From: Candidatus Lumbricidiphila eiseniae
GTDB lineage: Bacteria > Actinomycetota > Actinomycetes > Actinomycetales > Microbacteriaceae
Direction: 5' to 3'
Length of the DNA stretch: 64,000 bases
Assembly: GCA_002529645.1 (NCBI GenBank)
Contig: NAEP01000046.1
Span: 1 to 64,000, forward strand
Under the pieces are notes generated by a model that was given only the letters and a program-made list of their open reading frames with translations, was not told where the DNA came from and did no database searches. The translations under genes were made by a program, and so were the position numbers. Shown here one piece after another: positions 7,980-16,782 of this stretch (its first letter is position 1; each line of letters starts with the position of its first letter).

Positions 7980-9554
7980 ATGTCGAAAGATACTCTGAAA
8001 ACATCAGGTGCAACATACACACGAGTCGATAGCGGCTATTTTGAAAAACGTCGGCTTGCGCGGTCAACGGGGGTGTGGGGCCTCTGGGGCCTTGCCGTCG
8101 CCGCGGTTATCTCGGGCGATTTCTCAGGATGGAATGCCGGGTTGACGTTTGGTGGCTTTGGCGGGATGCTCATTGCCTTTGCCATTCTCATCGTCATGTA
8201 CTACGGGCTTATCTTCGCCATCGGAGAGATGTCCTCGGCGATGCCACACACGGGTGGGGCCTACTCGTTTGGGCGAGCGGCGATGGGCCCGTGGGGCGGT
8301 TTCGTGACGGGTCTTGCCGAGTCGATTGAGTATGTTGCAACAACCGCCGTTATCGTCTTCTTCTCGGCGTCATACGCAGACTCCATCGCGAAAGATCTTC
8401 TGGGTATCACAACCGAGGGAACCGTGCTTCCAGGATGGCTGTGGTACGTCATTCTCTACGTCGTGTTCATCGCCATCAACGCCGCAGGAGCGAAAATCTC
8501 GTTCGTGTTCGCCATCGTTGTCTCGATCATCTCGATTACGATCATCCTGGTGTTCTCGGGGATGGCAGTCTTCAGCGGTGCGTTCTCGTGGGACAAGCTG
8601 TGGGACATTGCCGCGGATGCCGGACAATCGGCGTTCCTCCCACACGGCATATGGCCCGCTCTTCTCTTCACGCTACCGTTCGCGATGTGGTTCTTCCTCG
8701 GGATTGAGGAGTTGCCACTGGCTGCTGAGGAATCACACAATCCGGTCCGGGACATCCCTCGCGCCGGACTGATTGCGCGCGGTACGCTCATTGTCACCGG
8801 TCTGCTCGTGCTTTTTCTCAACACCGGTGTGGTCGGGGCTGGCAAGACCGGTGAGAGTGGTGAGCCCCTGCTAGACGGATTCCGAGTCATATTCGGAGAC
8901 GGCGCGAAATCGGCCGCCGCTGTCCTCTCACTGTTCGCGCTCATTGGTCTGCTCGCCTCGCTGCAGGGGATCATGTTTGCCTACGGACGTAACATGTATT
9001 CACTCTCCCGTGCCGGGTACTACCCGAAGTTCTTCTCACTGACGGGAAAACGGCAGACACCCTGGGTTGCACTTATTGTGGGGGCGGTGATCGGGTTTGT
9101 TGCGCTCGTCGTTGTAGATCTGCTCAAGGCGGCGGGTGGCGATGATGGCGCTGGTGCGACCGCCGGTTCAATTGTGCTCAACATTGCAGTGTGGGGGGCG
9201 GTCGTTGCCTACCTCATGCAGATGGTGTCGTTTGTTATTCTGCGTCGCCGGTTCCCGAACGCGAAGCGTCCGTATCTGAGCCCCTGGGGCGTGCCCGGTG
9301 CCGTTGCGGCGGGTATTATTGCGGCACTCATCTTCGTGGGTACTCTCATCAACACAGCATTTCAACCGGCGATTATTGCGATTGCCGTTGTCTACGTTGT
9401 GATGCTTGCCTTCTTTGCCCTCTGGGGACGGCACCGGCTCATTCTGTCACCGGAGGAAGAGTATGCGATTACCGGTGGGTTACACGGCGATCCGCAGGAG
9501 GAGGGCCTTGGCGGTGCCGTAGAGAGTGAAATTCTCGCCGCCGGGAAGAAGTAG
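7980..9554 (+). CDS. APC-family amino acid/amine permease, ethanolamine permease-like
   Basis: 524 residues from ATG 7980, which has GAGGAG about 10 nt upstream. About 12 hydrophobic segments. The first reads AVISGDFSGWNAGLTFGGFG, very close to ethanolamine permeases of the Eat type, followed by GEMSSAMPHTGGAYSFGRAA, the APC-family loop after the third membrane segment. The first cytoplasmic residues include the YFEKRRL stretch typical of this subfamily. Divergently transcribed from the gamma-glutamyl ligase operon across a 284-bp region with a repeated operator-like motif. Import of ethanolamine or a similar amine into this pathway is inferred. Confidence 0.88.
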   Translation: MSKDTLKTSGATYTRVDSGYFEKRRLARSTGVWGLWGLAVAAVISGDFSGWNAGLTFGGFGGMLIAFAILIVMYYGLIFAIGEMSSAMPHTGGAYSFGRAAMGPWGGFVTGLAESIEYVATTAVIVFFSASYADSIAKDLLGITTEGTVLPGWLWYVILYVVFIAINAAGAKISFVFAIVVSIISITIILVFSGMAVFSGAFSWDKLWDIAADAGQSAFLPHGIWPALLFTLPFAMWFFLGIEELPLAAEESHNPVRDIPRAGLIARGTLIVTGLLVLFLNTGVVGAGKTGESGEPLLDGFRVIFGDGAKSAAAVLSLFALIGLLASLQGIMFAYGRNMYSLSRAGYYPKFFSLTGKRQTPWVALIVGAVIGFVALVVVDLLKAAGGDDGAGATAGSIVLNIAVWGAVVAYLMQMVSFVILRRRFPNAKRPYLSPWGVPGAVAAGIIAALIFVGTLINTAFQPAIIAIAVVYVVMLAFFALWGRHRLILSPEEEYAITGGLHGDPQEEGLGGAVESEILAAGKK

Positions 9555-9572
9555 TCGCACAGCTCAGATGGT

Positions 9573-9606
9573 GGATGCCTCGGTGGCAGTGTTCCCCGGG
9601 GCATCC
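9573..9606. terminator. Inverted repeat between convergent genes
   Basis: GGATGCC (9573-9579) pairs with GGCATCC (9600-9606), with further CGG/CCG pairing inside, between the permease stop and the convergent oxidoreductase gene. No T-run. A bidirectional terminator is likely from position. Confidence 0.45.
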
Positions 9607-9647
9607 GTCGGGGTGGGGTGGCGGTGCGGCTTTATCGATGCTCTCTC

Positions 9648-10796
9648 CTACAGGCCAAGTTCATCCATCAGTGGTTGAACAGCAACCGGCTGCCCACCCC
9701 CGAGTGCTGATCGCCGGACTGCCTCCATGATGCACAGAGTTTCGAGTCCTTCATTGAGATTCGGTGAGTAATCTGTTCCGGTGTGGAGCGCATCGGCAAA
9801 ATACTGCAGGTAGTTCGCGAATTCTCCATAGTGCATGCCGTGCACTTCGTTGTTGAAGTGGTAGTGCCGGTATTCATACAGCATGTCTTCAACACGCTCC
9901 ACTCCGTCTTCGCCGACGTAGCTGTACTCCATATCATGGTATTTTGCGAGAGAAGTCCCGTGTGTTCCGTAGAGCAGGCACTCGATCGAATTGCGTGCAC
10001 GGGGCAGTTCATGGGCTCCGTAGTGCCCGAAAGCTCGTCCGATCTTCCCGCTTGTGCTCACGGCGTGTACGGAATATATATCGAAAGATGTGCACCCGTT
10101 TTCTCGGGCGAGGGCCGAGTGAGTACCCACCGCAGACACGGTTTCAATCGGACCCAAGTACCAGCGGAGCAGGTCGAGCGGATGGCTCAGGCCTAAGAAA
10201 ACCCAATCGCTCTTCGCCGCGATCCACGGTCGGCCGTTGTAGTACCAGTCCATTCGGTGTGTGTACTGGGTCTCTACGACCTCAATAGGTCCAATTTCTC
10301 CGCGTTCAAAGGCACGGCGCTGACGCCGGAGCGATTCAAAAAATCTGCTGCTCTGGCCCACAAATAGTTTGCGCCCCGTGCGCCGTCCGGCCGCAAGAAC
10401 CTGTTGTGCAATCTCAAAGTCGTTGACAACGGGTTTTGTGCACACAACGTCTTTACCCGCTTCGAATGCGGCGATAATCTGTTCACCGTGAACGGGATCG
10501 GGAGTGTAGATCCCCACTATGTCAACGGCGGGATTGTTGAGGAGCTCCGCATAAGATGTTGTGAACATCACCTCTGGTAGATCCTTGGCGACGCTGTTAC
10601 ACGTCTCCGGGTCAAGATCACAGCCGACTACGGGGCGAACTCTGGTCGTTCTCAGTGCGGCCAATAGTGCTGTTCGTCCTTCGTGAAGGCCCACGACCCC
10701 GAGTCCGAGTCGTTCTGACGCTGGTACGGATTCATCAACCGGGTATGAATGGACTCCTCGCGCGATTCGTGGGTAATACCCGGTGGGATGAGTCAT
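9648..10796 (-). CDS. Gfo/Idh/MocA-family oxidoreductase
   Basis: 382 residues. N-terminal Rossmann part (GLGVVGLHEGRTALLAAL, then the VVGCDLD acidic turn) and the EAGKDVVCTKPVV motif, in which the Lys takes part in catalysis in this family. The C-terminal alpha/beta domain carries FLGLSHPLDLLRWYLG. Such enzymes oxidise or reduce sugars, inositols or their derivatives with NAD(P). It ends the minus-strand unit that starts with the LacI regulator and includes a sugar ABC transporter, so it likely acts on the imported sugar. The precise sugar is unknown. Confidence 0.88.
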   Translation of the reverse strand: MTHPTGYYPRIARGVHSYPVDESVPASERLGLGVVGLHEGRTALLAALRTTRVRPVVGCDLDPETCNSVAKDLPEVMFTTSYAELLNNPAVDIVGIYTPDPVHGEQIIAAFEAGKDVVCTKPVVNDFEIAQQVLAAGRRTGRKLFVGQSSRFFESLRRQRRAFERGEIGPIEVVETQYTHRMDWYYNGRPWIAAKSDWVFLGLSHPLDLLRWYLGPIETVSAVGTHSALARENGCTSFDIYSVHAVSTSGKIGRAFGHYGAHELPRARNSIECLLYGTHGTSLAKYHDMEYSYVGEDGVERVEDMLYEYRHYHFNNEVHGMHYGEFANYLQYFADALHTGTDYSPNLNEGLETLCIMEAVRRSALGGGQPVAVQPLMDELGL

Positions 10797-10870
10797 CCTA
10801 TACCTTTCTGTCGTCTAACAGTGTTCACATGCAGTGTGTTGAGGAGAGGTAGTTTGCACAGAACACGCAG

Positions 10871-11707
10871 CTACTTTGTTGCACCGGCTGTGAGACCGGC
10901 AATGATCCGGCGTTGCATGAGAGCAACGAGAATGATGATGGGGATAATCATGATCGCTGCGTAGGCACTCATGAGATCCCAGGGACGGGCCGCTGCACCG
11001 CTGTTCTCCTGGTTCAACTGGACAAGCCCAACCGTCAGTGTTCGAGAGGCGGAAGACGACGAAAAAACCAGCGGGTAGAAAAGCTCATTCCAACTTGTAA
11101 TAAAATTGAGAAGAAACATCGTAATAAATGCAGGTCTCATCAGGGGCATGACAATGAGCTGAATTGTTTGCACAAAATTAGCTCCATCAATATAAGCAGC
11201 ATTTTCGAGATCGGCCGGGATCTGTTTGATAAATGAAACCATCAGCCATGCAGTCATGGGAACCAGAACGCTTGCTTCGAGAAGAACCAGTCCGCCGACG
11301 GTGTCGACCAATCCGAGTTTTGCGTAGAGCTGAAACAGGGGGATGGTGGTGGCAATCTGCGGCAGCGCCATTGTCAGCAACAGCAACAGCATGAGGGCAC
11401 CCGATCCGCGGAATTTTAGTCGCGCGAACGCGTACGCGGCAAAAAAAGCAAGGAAAACTGAAGCGAGAGAGGAACTGAGCGCGAATATGAGCGAATTTCG
11501 CAAGTACTCGATTCCAGGTCCCTGCTGCAGTGCCCGTTCGAAGGATTGTAGTGTGGGGTGAAGGGTGAAAAGAGTGGGTGGCGATGATAGATTTTGATTC
11601 GGTGGTAGCACAGAAGACAGTAATATCCAGTATACTGGTATCCCGAAAATAATCAGAAAAGCTACCAGTCCGATATAGGGCACAATTTTCGTGAAACGTG
11701 AGCGCAC
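10871..11707 (-). CDS. Carbohydrate ABC transporter permease, MalG-like (CUT1)
   Basis: 278 residues with GTG start; the start overlaps the stop of the upstream permease by one base (TAGTG). Six predicted membrane segments, the first in the opening 30 residues, and the EAA loop signature near the middle (ADLENAAYIDGANFVQTIQLIVMPL), typical of binding-protein-dependent sugar permeases. The C-terminus QRRIIAGLTAGATK is the usual MalG-type tail. Partner of the permease at 11707-12705 and the lipoprotein at 12711-13979. No ATPase gene is present in the cluster, so a shared MsiK-type ATPase elsewhere is probable, as in many actinobacteria. Confidence 0.92.
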   Translation of the reverse strand: MRSRFTKIVPYIGLVAFLIIFGIPVYWILLSSVLPPNQNLSSPPTLFTLHPTLQSFERALQQGPGIEYLRNSLIFALSSSLASVFLAFFAAYAFARLKFRGSGALMLLLLLTMALPQIATTIPLFQLYAKLGLVDTVGGLVLLEASVLVPMTAWLMVSFIKQIPADLENAAYIDGANFVQTIQLIVMPLMRPAFITMFLLNFITSWNELFYPLVFSSSSASRTLTVGLVQLNQENSGAAARPWDLMSAYAAIMIIPIIILVALMQRRIIAGLTAGATK

Positions 11708-12705
11708 TACAGTTCCACCTCAAATTTCCTGAAACGGCCGAGGGCACACACGCCGACGGCGAGAACCAGTAAAAACAGAATCATTGACAGCGCAGATGAA
11801 CGACCGTAATTCAAGCCGATGAATGCATCTTGATAGGCGAGGTAGGGGAGAACCTGAGTTGCACTGCCCGGACCACCACCTGTCATTCCGTAGATAGTAT
11901 CAAATGTGCCGATCTGAAAGATGATCATAAAAACTCCCATCGTGATCATGAGAGGCATCACGAGTGGGAGTACGATCTGGCTGTGCACCCGCCACCAGCC
12001 TGCGCCGTCTACTTTGGCGGCCTCATAAAGTTCGTCGGGAACTCCCTGCAGCCCCGCGAGAACCACGAAAGCGATGAACGGTACAGACCGCCACACATTT
12101 GCCATGATAACCGCAACCTGTGCCCACAGCGGTGAGGTTAACCAGTCAATGTGAATGTTCATATACTCGAGCATCGTAGGCAGGATGCCGGAACCCTGAG
12201 AGAAGATAAATCTAAACCCGAGTGCAGAAACAATAGCCGGAATTGCCCACGGGAGGAGTACCACGGCCCGCAGGAGGCTTCGAAGGCGAAATTTTGCGTT
12301 AAGTAAAAGAGCTAAGGCGAATCCACCTACAATCTCGAGAATCGTTGAGGCTATGGCAAATGTGATCGTGAATATCAGGGCTTTTTGTGTGGCCGGGTTG
12401 CCAAGTACCTGCTCGTAGTTTTTAAGCCCAATGAAAACCGGGTTTTGCACATACGCACTCGAGTCGGTGAATGAGGTCCATGCCGTTGCGAGGAACGGAT
12501 AGATGGACGTTATCATTCGGATAAGCAACGCTGGTGCCACAAGAATGATGGCGAGGATGCCCAGCTTCTTTGGCGTCCACACTGTTCCCAGGATGCGTGC
12601 AATTGTCCAACGCAGTGAGAAACGTGGTTCGTGAAAAGCTTCCGTTACGGCGGCTGACGCGCTGACGCGCATCCTTGCCGCCGCAACGGAATTCGGATCG
12701 GACAT
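11707..12705 (-). CDS. Carbohydrate ABC transporter permease, MalF-like (CUT1)
   Basis: 332 residues with about six membrane segments and the EAA loop YEAAKVDGAGWWRVHSQIVLPL. The first 45 residues are hydrophilic, then a hydrophobic segment begins (IILVAPALLIRM). Lies 5 bp downstream of the solute-binding lipoprotein gene and one base into the second permease gene, so the three form one unit. CUT1 systems usually import di- and oligosaccharides or glycosides. This contrasts with the ribokinase and RbsD genes just upstream, which usually go with CUT2 transporters. Confidence 0.92.
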   Translation of the reverse strand: MSDPNSVAAARMRVSASAAVTEAFHEPRFSLRWTIARILGTVWTPKKLGILAIILVAPALLIRMITSIYPFLATAWTSFTDSSAYVQNPVFIGLKNYEQVLGNPATQKALIFTITFAIASTILEIVGGFALALLLNAKFRLRSLLRAVVLLPWAIPAIVSALGFRFIFSQGSGILPTMLEYMNIHIDWLTSPLWAQVAVIMANVWRSVPFIAFVVLAGLQGVPDELYEAAKVDGAGWWRVHSQIVLPLVMPLMITMGVFMIIFQIGTFDTIYGMTGGGPGSATQVLPYLAYQDAFIGLNYGRSSALSMILFLLVLAVGVCALGRFRKFEVEL

Positions 12706-12710
12706 GTGGC

Positions 12711-13979
12711 TTATCCCAGGTCCGCTAGCTGTTTCTTAAGCTCTGACATTGCGGTATTGATGTTCATTTGTCCTGTCAGATAAGACTGACCGATTTCATC
12801 AACAATGGTTTCAGTCTTCGCAGCCTGCGGATGGTAAGGACGGGGAGTGACGAAGCCCGAGTCTGAGTAGTGCTTCAGCACCTTGGCAATCCCGGATGTG
12901 CCCAGCGCATCAAGAACGCTGGTACGTGCAGTGACGAAAAACGAGCTCGCCTTGGCCAATTTGATGGCAACTTCTGGTTGGTTCATCCACTCGACAAACT
13001 TCATTGCGGCGGACTTATTTTTTGCAGCTTTAGGAACAGACATTCCCCAACCACCTGCCCATGTTTTTGCTCCGCCGGGCCCGGCAGGTGGATCAACAAG
13101 GACCGCTTTTTCAGGTGCATACCATTCCTTGTTTGCCGGAGCTACGTCGTTGAAGAATGTCCACTGGCGCATGGTCGCCACTCTGTCAGACATGTAGGCC
13201 TGATTCTGCTGATCGTAGGTCCAGGTCAACGCATCTTTCGGTGCGTATCCCTCATCAATGAGTTTCTTTGCAAACTCGAAGGCTTGTTTTGTCCCTGCAT
13301 CAGCCTGGTAGAGGTTACCCCCGGCCTGTGCTGTAAGGTAAGCGAGGTACACAAATGTGAGTCCGGGTTTGCTTGCAGCATCTGCGAAGGAATAGATCCC
13401 CTTGGCTTTTAGCGCAGCCCCTACGGTCTCGATGTCTGCCCAGGTTTTTGGTGTTGTGAGACCATTCGCAGCCAGGAGTGCCTCGTTCGACCAACTGTAC
13501 CCAAGCTCGAAATTGTGGTAGAGCCGGTATGTGTTTCCATCTTTCTGGTTCCACTGCTTGTGAGCAGCGGCCATTCCCGCTGAGAGATCATCGGTGTACT
13601 CTTTAACGGCGACATCGCTCAGCGGTGCCAACCACCCACCAGCAGCCAGTGCAGATACGGATGGGTCACCCGTATCAATAACGTCATACGGACTTGTATT
13701 CGATGTGAATGCGGGGACCAGCTGGGTGAGCAAATCCTGGTCAGTAGCAGGTCCGCTGGCGAATTTGACAGTGATTCCAGTTTCTTTCGTAAATTCGTCA
13801 ATAATGGGCTTGATTTGTGGCTGAGCGAAGGACTGAAGAGCGTAGGTAATTTCGCCGCTGGGTTTGTCGGAGCTGCTCGATGTTGACCCGCCCGACGGAG
13901 AGCACCCAGCGAGTAGTCCCGCGGACAAAACCGCAATTCCTCCACACGCAAGTATTCTGTGCATGAGTTTCGTTTTCAT
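12711..13979 (-). CDS. Sugar-binding lipoprotein of an ABC transporter
   Basis: 422 residues. The N-terminus has basic residues, a hydrophobic stretch and the lipobox LLAGC, so it is lipidated and held outside the membrane; the lgt gene near 58250 would provide the lipidation. The mature part starts with a Ser/Gly-rich linker and has the family-1 (MalE-like) binding-protein layout with DVIDTGDPSVSALAAGGWLAPL. AAGGAGAAATCG precedes the ATG. First of the three transporter genes; a 78-bp gap separates it from rbsD, where no terminator was found, so read-through from the lacI promoter is possible. Confidence 0.92.
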   Translation of the reverse strand: MKTKLMHRILACGGIAVLSAGLLAGCSPSGGSTSSSSDKPSGEITYALQSFAQPQIKPIIDEFTKETGITVKFASGPATDQDLLTQLVPAFTSNTSPYDVIDTGDPSVSALAAGGWLAPLSDVAVKEYTDDLSAGMAAAHKQWNQKDGNTYRLYHNFELGYSWSNEALLAANGLTTPKTWADIETVGAALKAKGIYSFADAASKPGLTFVYLAYLTAQAGGNLYQADAGTKQAFEFAKKLIDEGYAPKDALTWTYDQQNQAYMSDRVATMRQWTFFNDVAPANKEWYAPEKAVLVDPPAGPGGAKTWAGGWGMSVPKAAKNKSAAMKFVEWMNQPEVAIKLAKASSFFVTARTSVLDALGTSGIAKVLKHYSDSGFVTPRPYHPQAAKTETIVDEIGQSYLTGQMNINTAMSELKKQLADLG

Positions 13980-14057
13980 TCGATTTCTCCTTGCTTCTTT
14001 GAAAGGTAAGGTGCCGGTAGAATTCTGGAACGGTGACTATCTAGAGAATGTGATGAA

Positions 14058-14450
14058 TTAAAACACAACCCCCGCGACTAAAGCGATATTGACAAACGGA
14101 GTGCATTCACCGGTGCGAATAATTACGGCGGCAGTGGGCAAACGCTGTTTAAACTCCGCGTGACTGATGTGTTCGGGCCGGAGTGATTGAAGATCGGGTT
14201 CCAGTTGAATAAAAGGTTCAGACTGGTGAGATTCCACGGTGGCGACATAGGATTCGAGTGCTGTTGCAGCAAGAATGGCTCGGACGACGGGCACGAATCC
14301 TGGCAAACCGGGGACAACGGCAAGGTCAATGACGGGAACTTCGGCTGGTCGTGGCAGCCCTGCATCGGACACGACAATGACTTGACCGTGACCAACCCGA
14401 GCGAGCACTTCGATCATGGCTGAATTGAGAATCGGGGTTGTTTTCAGCAC
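14058..14450 (-). CDS. rbsD: D-ribose pyranase
   Basis: 130 residues with GTG start 2 bp after the ribokinase stop. Matches RbsD along its whole length: ILNSAMIEVLARVGHG, VVSDAGLPRP (with conserved Asp), the FKQRLPTAAVIIRTGE segment and the terminal CTPFVNIALVAGVVF. RbsD interconverts pyranose and furanose forms of ribose, which gives the furanose needed by ribokinase. Placed between rbsK and a CUT1-type transporter, an unusual pairing that may mean the imported compound is a glycoside or a ribose-like sugar. Confidence 0.93.
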   Translation of the reverse strand: MLKTTPILNSAMIEVLARVGHGQVIVVSDAGLPRPAEVPVIDLAVVPGLPGFVPVVRAILAATALESYVATVESHQSEPFIQLEPDLQSLRPEHISHAEFKQRLPTAAVIIRTGECTPFVNIALVAGVVF

Positions 14451-14452
14451 TA

Positions 14453-15361
14453 CTATCGTCCGATCAGTGTGTGCAGTTGTTGTGGAGAGAGATCAGGATG
14501 GCGTGCACCAGAAACGGTTGCCGTTAACGCCCCAGCTGCGTTGCCGTGACGTGCAGCGGTGCAAATATCTGACTCCAACGCCAGCGCGACCGCTAATCCG
14601 CCAACGAAGGCATCGCCCGCGCCGACGGTGTCGATTGCGCTAACGCGGTGTGGCGGGATGTTCGTTATCACGCCTGTGTGGCTTGCCACGGTTACGCCAT
14701 CACCGCCGCGAGTGATGACCAGGTCACCGGCAAACACGGAGCGTGTCGCGTTTATGTGCTCTGGCGAGAGATCGCTGAGACCAAGCAGCTGTTCCGCCTC
14801 AATCTCATTGAGGATAAGAACGTCCACGTGCGCGAGAATGTCAATGACGGTAGGGTCAACCGGAGCGGCATTGAGTATGACACGGGCCCCCTGAGATCGG
14901 GCATATTGAACAGCCGTTCGAACCGCTATCGTTGGTACTTCGAGTTGCGCTACGAGAATATCGCCCGGCTCCAGCGGCACACCAACGACTGCGGTCTCAT
15001 CCCAGGTTTTATTTGCACCGGGTGACACAACGATCGTATTGGTGCCTAGCTGATCGACGGTAATGAGTGCGGTGCCACTCGGATACCCGTTAATCCGTTG
15101 AATCTGGCTGACGTCAGCCCCGGCGTTTGCGAGATCCTCGCGGAGGATATTCCCAGCATCATCGTCCCCAACTCGACCAACCATGACGACCGTGATCTGT
15201 GGCGGTGCGAGTTTGGCGGCAGCGTGAGCCTGGTTACCCCCCTTCCCTCCGGAAACGGTTCGGAAGTTGGTACCGAGGATTGTTTCCCCGGGTTGCGGCA
15301 GTGCCGCAACATCGATGACGAAGTCTGCGTTCAGGCTTCCGAACACAACGATTCTGGTCAT
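14453..15361 (-). CDS. rbsK: Ribokinase (PfkB family)
   Basis: 302 residues. N-terminal GSLNADFVIDVAALPQPGET and RTVSGGKGGNQAHAAAKL (PfkB signature 1), C-terminal DTVGAGDAFVGGLAVAL (signature 2 with the catalytic Asp and anion hole). It phosphorylates D-ribose or a similar sugar at O5 with ATP. The ATG overlaps the stop of the LacI gene (ATGA), so the regulator and the kinase are translationally coupled. Activity on a sugar other than ribose cannot be excluded given the transporter type. Confidence 0.93.
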   Translation of the reverse strand: MTRIVVFGSLNADFVIDVAALPQPGETILGTNFRTVSGGKGGNQAHAAAKLAPPQITVVMVGRVGDDDAGNILREDLANAGADVSQIQRINGYPSGTALITVDQLGTNTIVVSPGANKTWDETAVVGVPLEPGDILVAQLEVPTIAVRTAVQYARSQGARVILNAAPVDPTVIDILAHVDVLILNEIEAEQLLGLSDLSPEHINATRSVFAGDLVITRGGDGVTVASHTGVITNIPPHRVSAIDTVGAGDAFVGGLAVALALESDICTAARHGNAAGALTATVSGARHPDLSPQQLHTLIGR

Positions 15362-16359
15362 TGGAGCACCGCTTTCGGGGAGGCAACGCTTGCACCGGGT
15401 AGGAGCGTTGCAGACAGAACGATTCGTGGGACCGATTTTTCGCCCCGAATGAGGTCGAACAGAACATCTGCGGCCCTGCGCCCGAGTTCCACGATTGGTT
15501 GGGCCATGGTGGTGAGTTTCGGAGTTGTGTAGCGAGAGAGATGGATTCCGTCAAAGCCAACGACGGAGATGTCGTCCGGAACGGACAAATGATTGTCCGC
15601 GCAGTAGGCCAAGAAACCGATCGCCGAAAGATCGTTGGCCGCAAAAACTGCCGTGCACGCTGAGCTGGGGTTCGTGATGTGAGTACCAACGTTGTATCCG
15701 CCGTCTTCGAGAAAGTTTCCCGGAACAACCAGGTCATCGCTCGAGGGGAGTCCCGCTGTGCTACACGCTCTTCGCCATCCGGCGAGTCGTTGGCGGGACA
15801 CTTCGAGATCTATTGGTCCCGCAATATGAGCAATTCGTCGATGTCCGAGGTCAATGAGGTGCGTGGTTGCGGCGAACGCTGCAGCTTCATTGTTCACAAC
15901 AACGCTGGCACCTAGCCGCGGGCCTTCACGGTCGAGGAAGACGGTGGGAATGTCAACGAACAACTCGTCTGCGTCAACGGTCAATGCGGTGGCGACAACG
16001 ATGACTCCGTCCACCTGCTTGCGGCGAAGCACCGTCATGCTGGCGGCCACTCGGTGCCGGTCCCCGGCTCCGTCAGCAAGAAGCAGAACATGCTCGTTTT
16101 CGTCGGCCTTTGCCTGAACACTTTTCACGAGTTCCGGAAAGAACGGGTTGGCGATGTCGGGCACCAGTAGAGCAATCGTTCGCGTTGATTTGCCGACGAG
16201 AGATCGTGCGACATCGTTTGGCTCGTAGCCCATCTCCTTGGCGATGTGAGCTACCCGCTGAGATGTTGCCTGCGATACGCCGGGCTGATTGTTGAGGGCG
16301 CGCGAGACACTGGCAATCGAGAGGCCGGCGGCCTTCGCTACGTCGTATACAGTCACCAT
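15358..16359 (-). CDS. LacI-family transcriptional regulator
   Basis: 333 residues from ATG 16359; this start puts the DNA-binding motif MVTVYDVAKAAGLSIASVSR at the N-terminus as in the family, so the longer reading from 16449 is not used. The HTH is followed by the hinge helix SLVGKSTRTIALLVPDI and a periplasmic-binding-protein-like effector domain. It heads the unit with rbsK, rbsD, the ABC transporter and the oxidoreductase and is divergent from the glycosidase gene. Palindromes of the LacI type lie just upstream (16402-16478), so autoregulation is likely. Confidence 0.93.
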   Translation of the reverse strand: MVTVYDVAKAAGLSIASVSRALNNQPGVSQATSQRVAHIAKEMGYEPNDVARSLVGKSTRTIALLVPDIANPFFPELVKSVQAKADENEHVLLLADGAGDRHRVAASMTVLRRKQVDGVIVVATALTVDADELFVDIPTVFLDREGPRLGASVVVNNEAAAFAATTHLIDLGHRRIAHIAGPIDLEVSRQRLAGWRRACSTAGLPSSDDLVVPGNFLEDGGYNVGTHITNPSSACTAVFAANDLSAIGFLAYCADNHLSVPDDISVVGFDGIHLSRYTTPKLTTMAQPIVELGRRAADVLFDLIRGEKSVPRIVLSATLLPGASVASPKAVLQ

Positions 16360-16401
16360 TGAGAGCCTCACAACTGTGTCATATCGGGTACGTAAACAGA
16401 A

Positions 16402-16478
16402 GTAAGCGTTTACGTGATCTCTTACGCAAGCGCTTACGTTCCGCTTCACACCAGGCTAGGGACGTAAGGAGTCTTACG
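16402..16478. promoter_or_regulatory. Three LacI-type operator palindromes
   Basis: GTAAGCGTTTAC (16402-16413), ACGCAAGCGCTTACGT (16424-16439, centre AAGCGCTT) and CGTAAG-N4-CTTACG (16463-16478). All are variants of the LacI-family consensus and share TTACG/CGTAA arms. On the minus strand the first overlaps a CTTACT -35 box placed 17 bp before TATGAC, so binding should repress the lacI-rbs-ABC unit. Their distance (about 300 bp or more) from the glycosidase start leaves control of that gene open. Confidence 0.75.
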
Positions 16479-16540
16479 CAAGTGGCTCGGTTGCGGGTGG
16501 TCTTACAACCAGATTCGATTTCCGATACGGACGCAGGTGT

Positions 16541-16690
16541 GATCCCTCGTTGTGTGGGGGATCTGCCCACCTCGGCTTGTGCTCCGGTCACGTGCAACAC
16601 GATCTCTCGTTGTGTGGGGGATCTGCCAGGAGATCTTCGCCCGCAGGGATCCGTGCCGGGTGACCGTTCGCTGTGTGGGGGGATCTTTCG
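16541..16690. repeat. Three-copy repeat, 60-61-bp period, upstream of the glycosidase gene
   Basis: Copies 16541-16567 and 16601-16627 differ at one of 27 positions; a third, diverged copy lies at 16662-16687. Intervals are 60 and 61 bp and the two gaps are unrelated in sequence. Each copy has a GATCCC/GGGATC-type dyad around CTCGTTGTGTGG. The rest of the 423-bp intergenic region holds the LacI operators and a hairpin (16713-16742). No gene is supported here. Confidence 0.85.
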
Positions 16691-16712
16691 TCGTTGTTAC
16701 GCGAATAGACTG

Positions 16713-16742
16713 CCCGGGTGATCCACTGGCGGATCACCCGGG
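16713..16742. terminator. Strong hairpin upstream of the glycosidase gene
   Basis: CCCGGGTGATCC (16713-16724) and GGATCACCCGGG (16731-16742) form a perfect 12-bp stem with a 6-nt loop, about 40 bp before the GTG start. It could be an attenuator or end transcripts from upstream; no T-run is present. Function is not shown by the sequence. Confidence 0.5.
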
Positions 16743-16782
16743 GGAAACCCCTGCCGCCCTGACAGCCTCGGGAGGTTGCACA

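Noticed and set aside
16552-16782. Upstream coding extension of the glycosidase
   Set aside because: It crosses the repeat array and hairpin, has no conserved protein features, and a good ribosome-binding site precedes GTG 16783.
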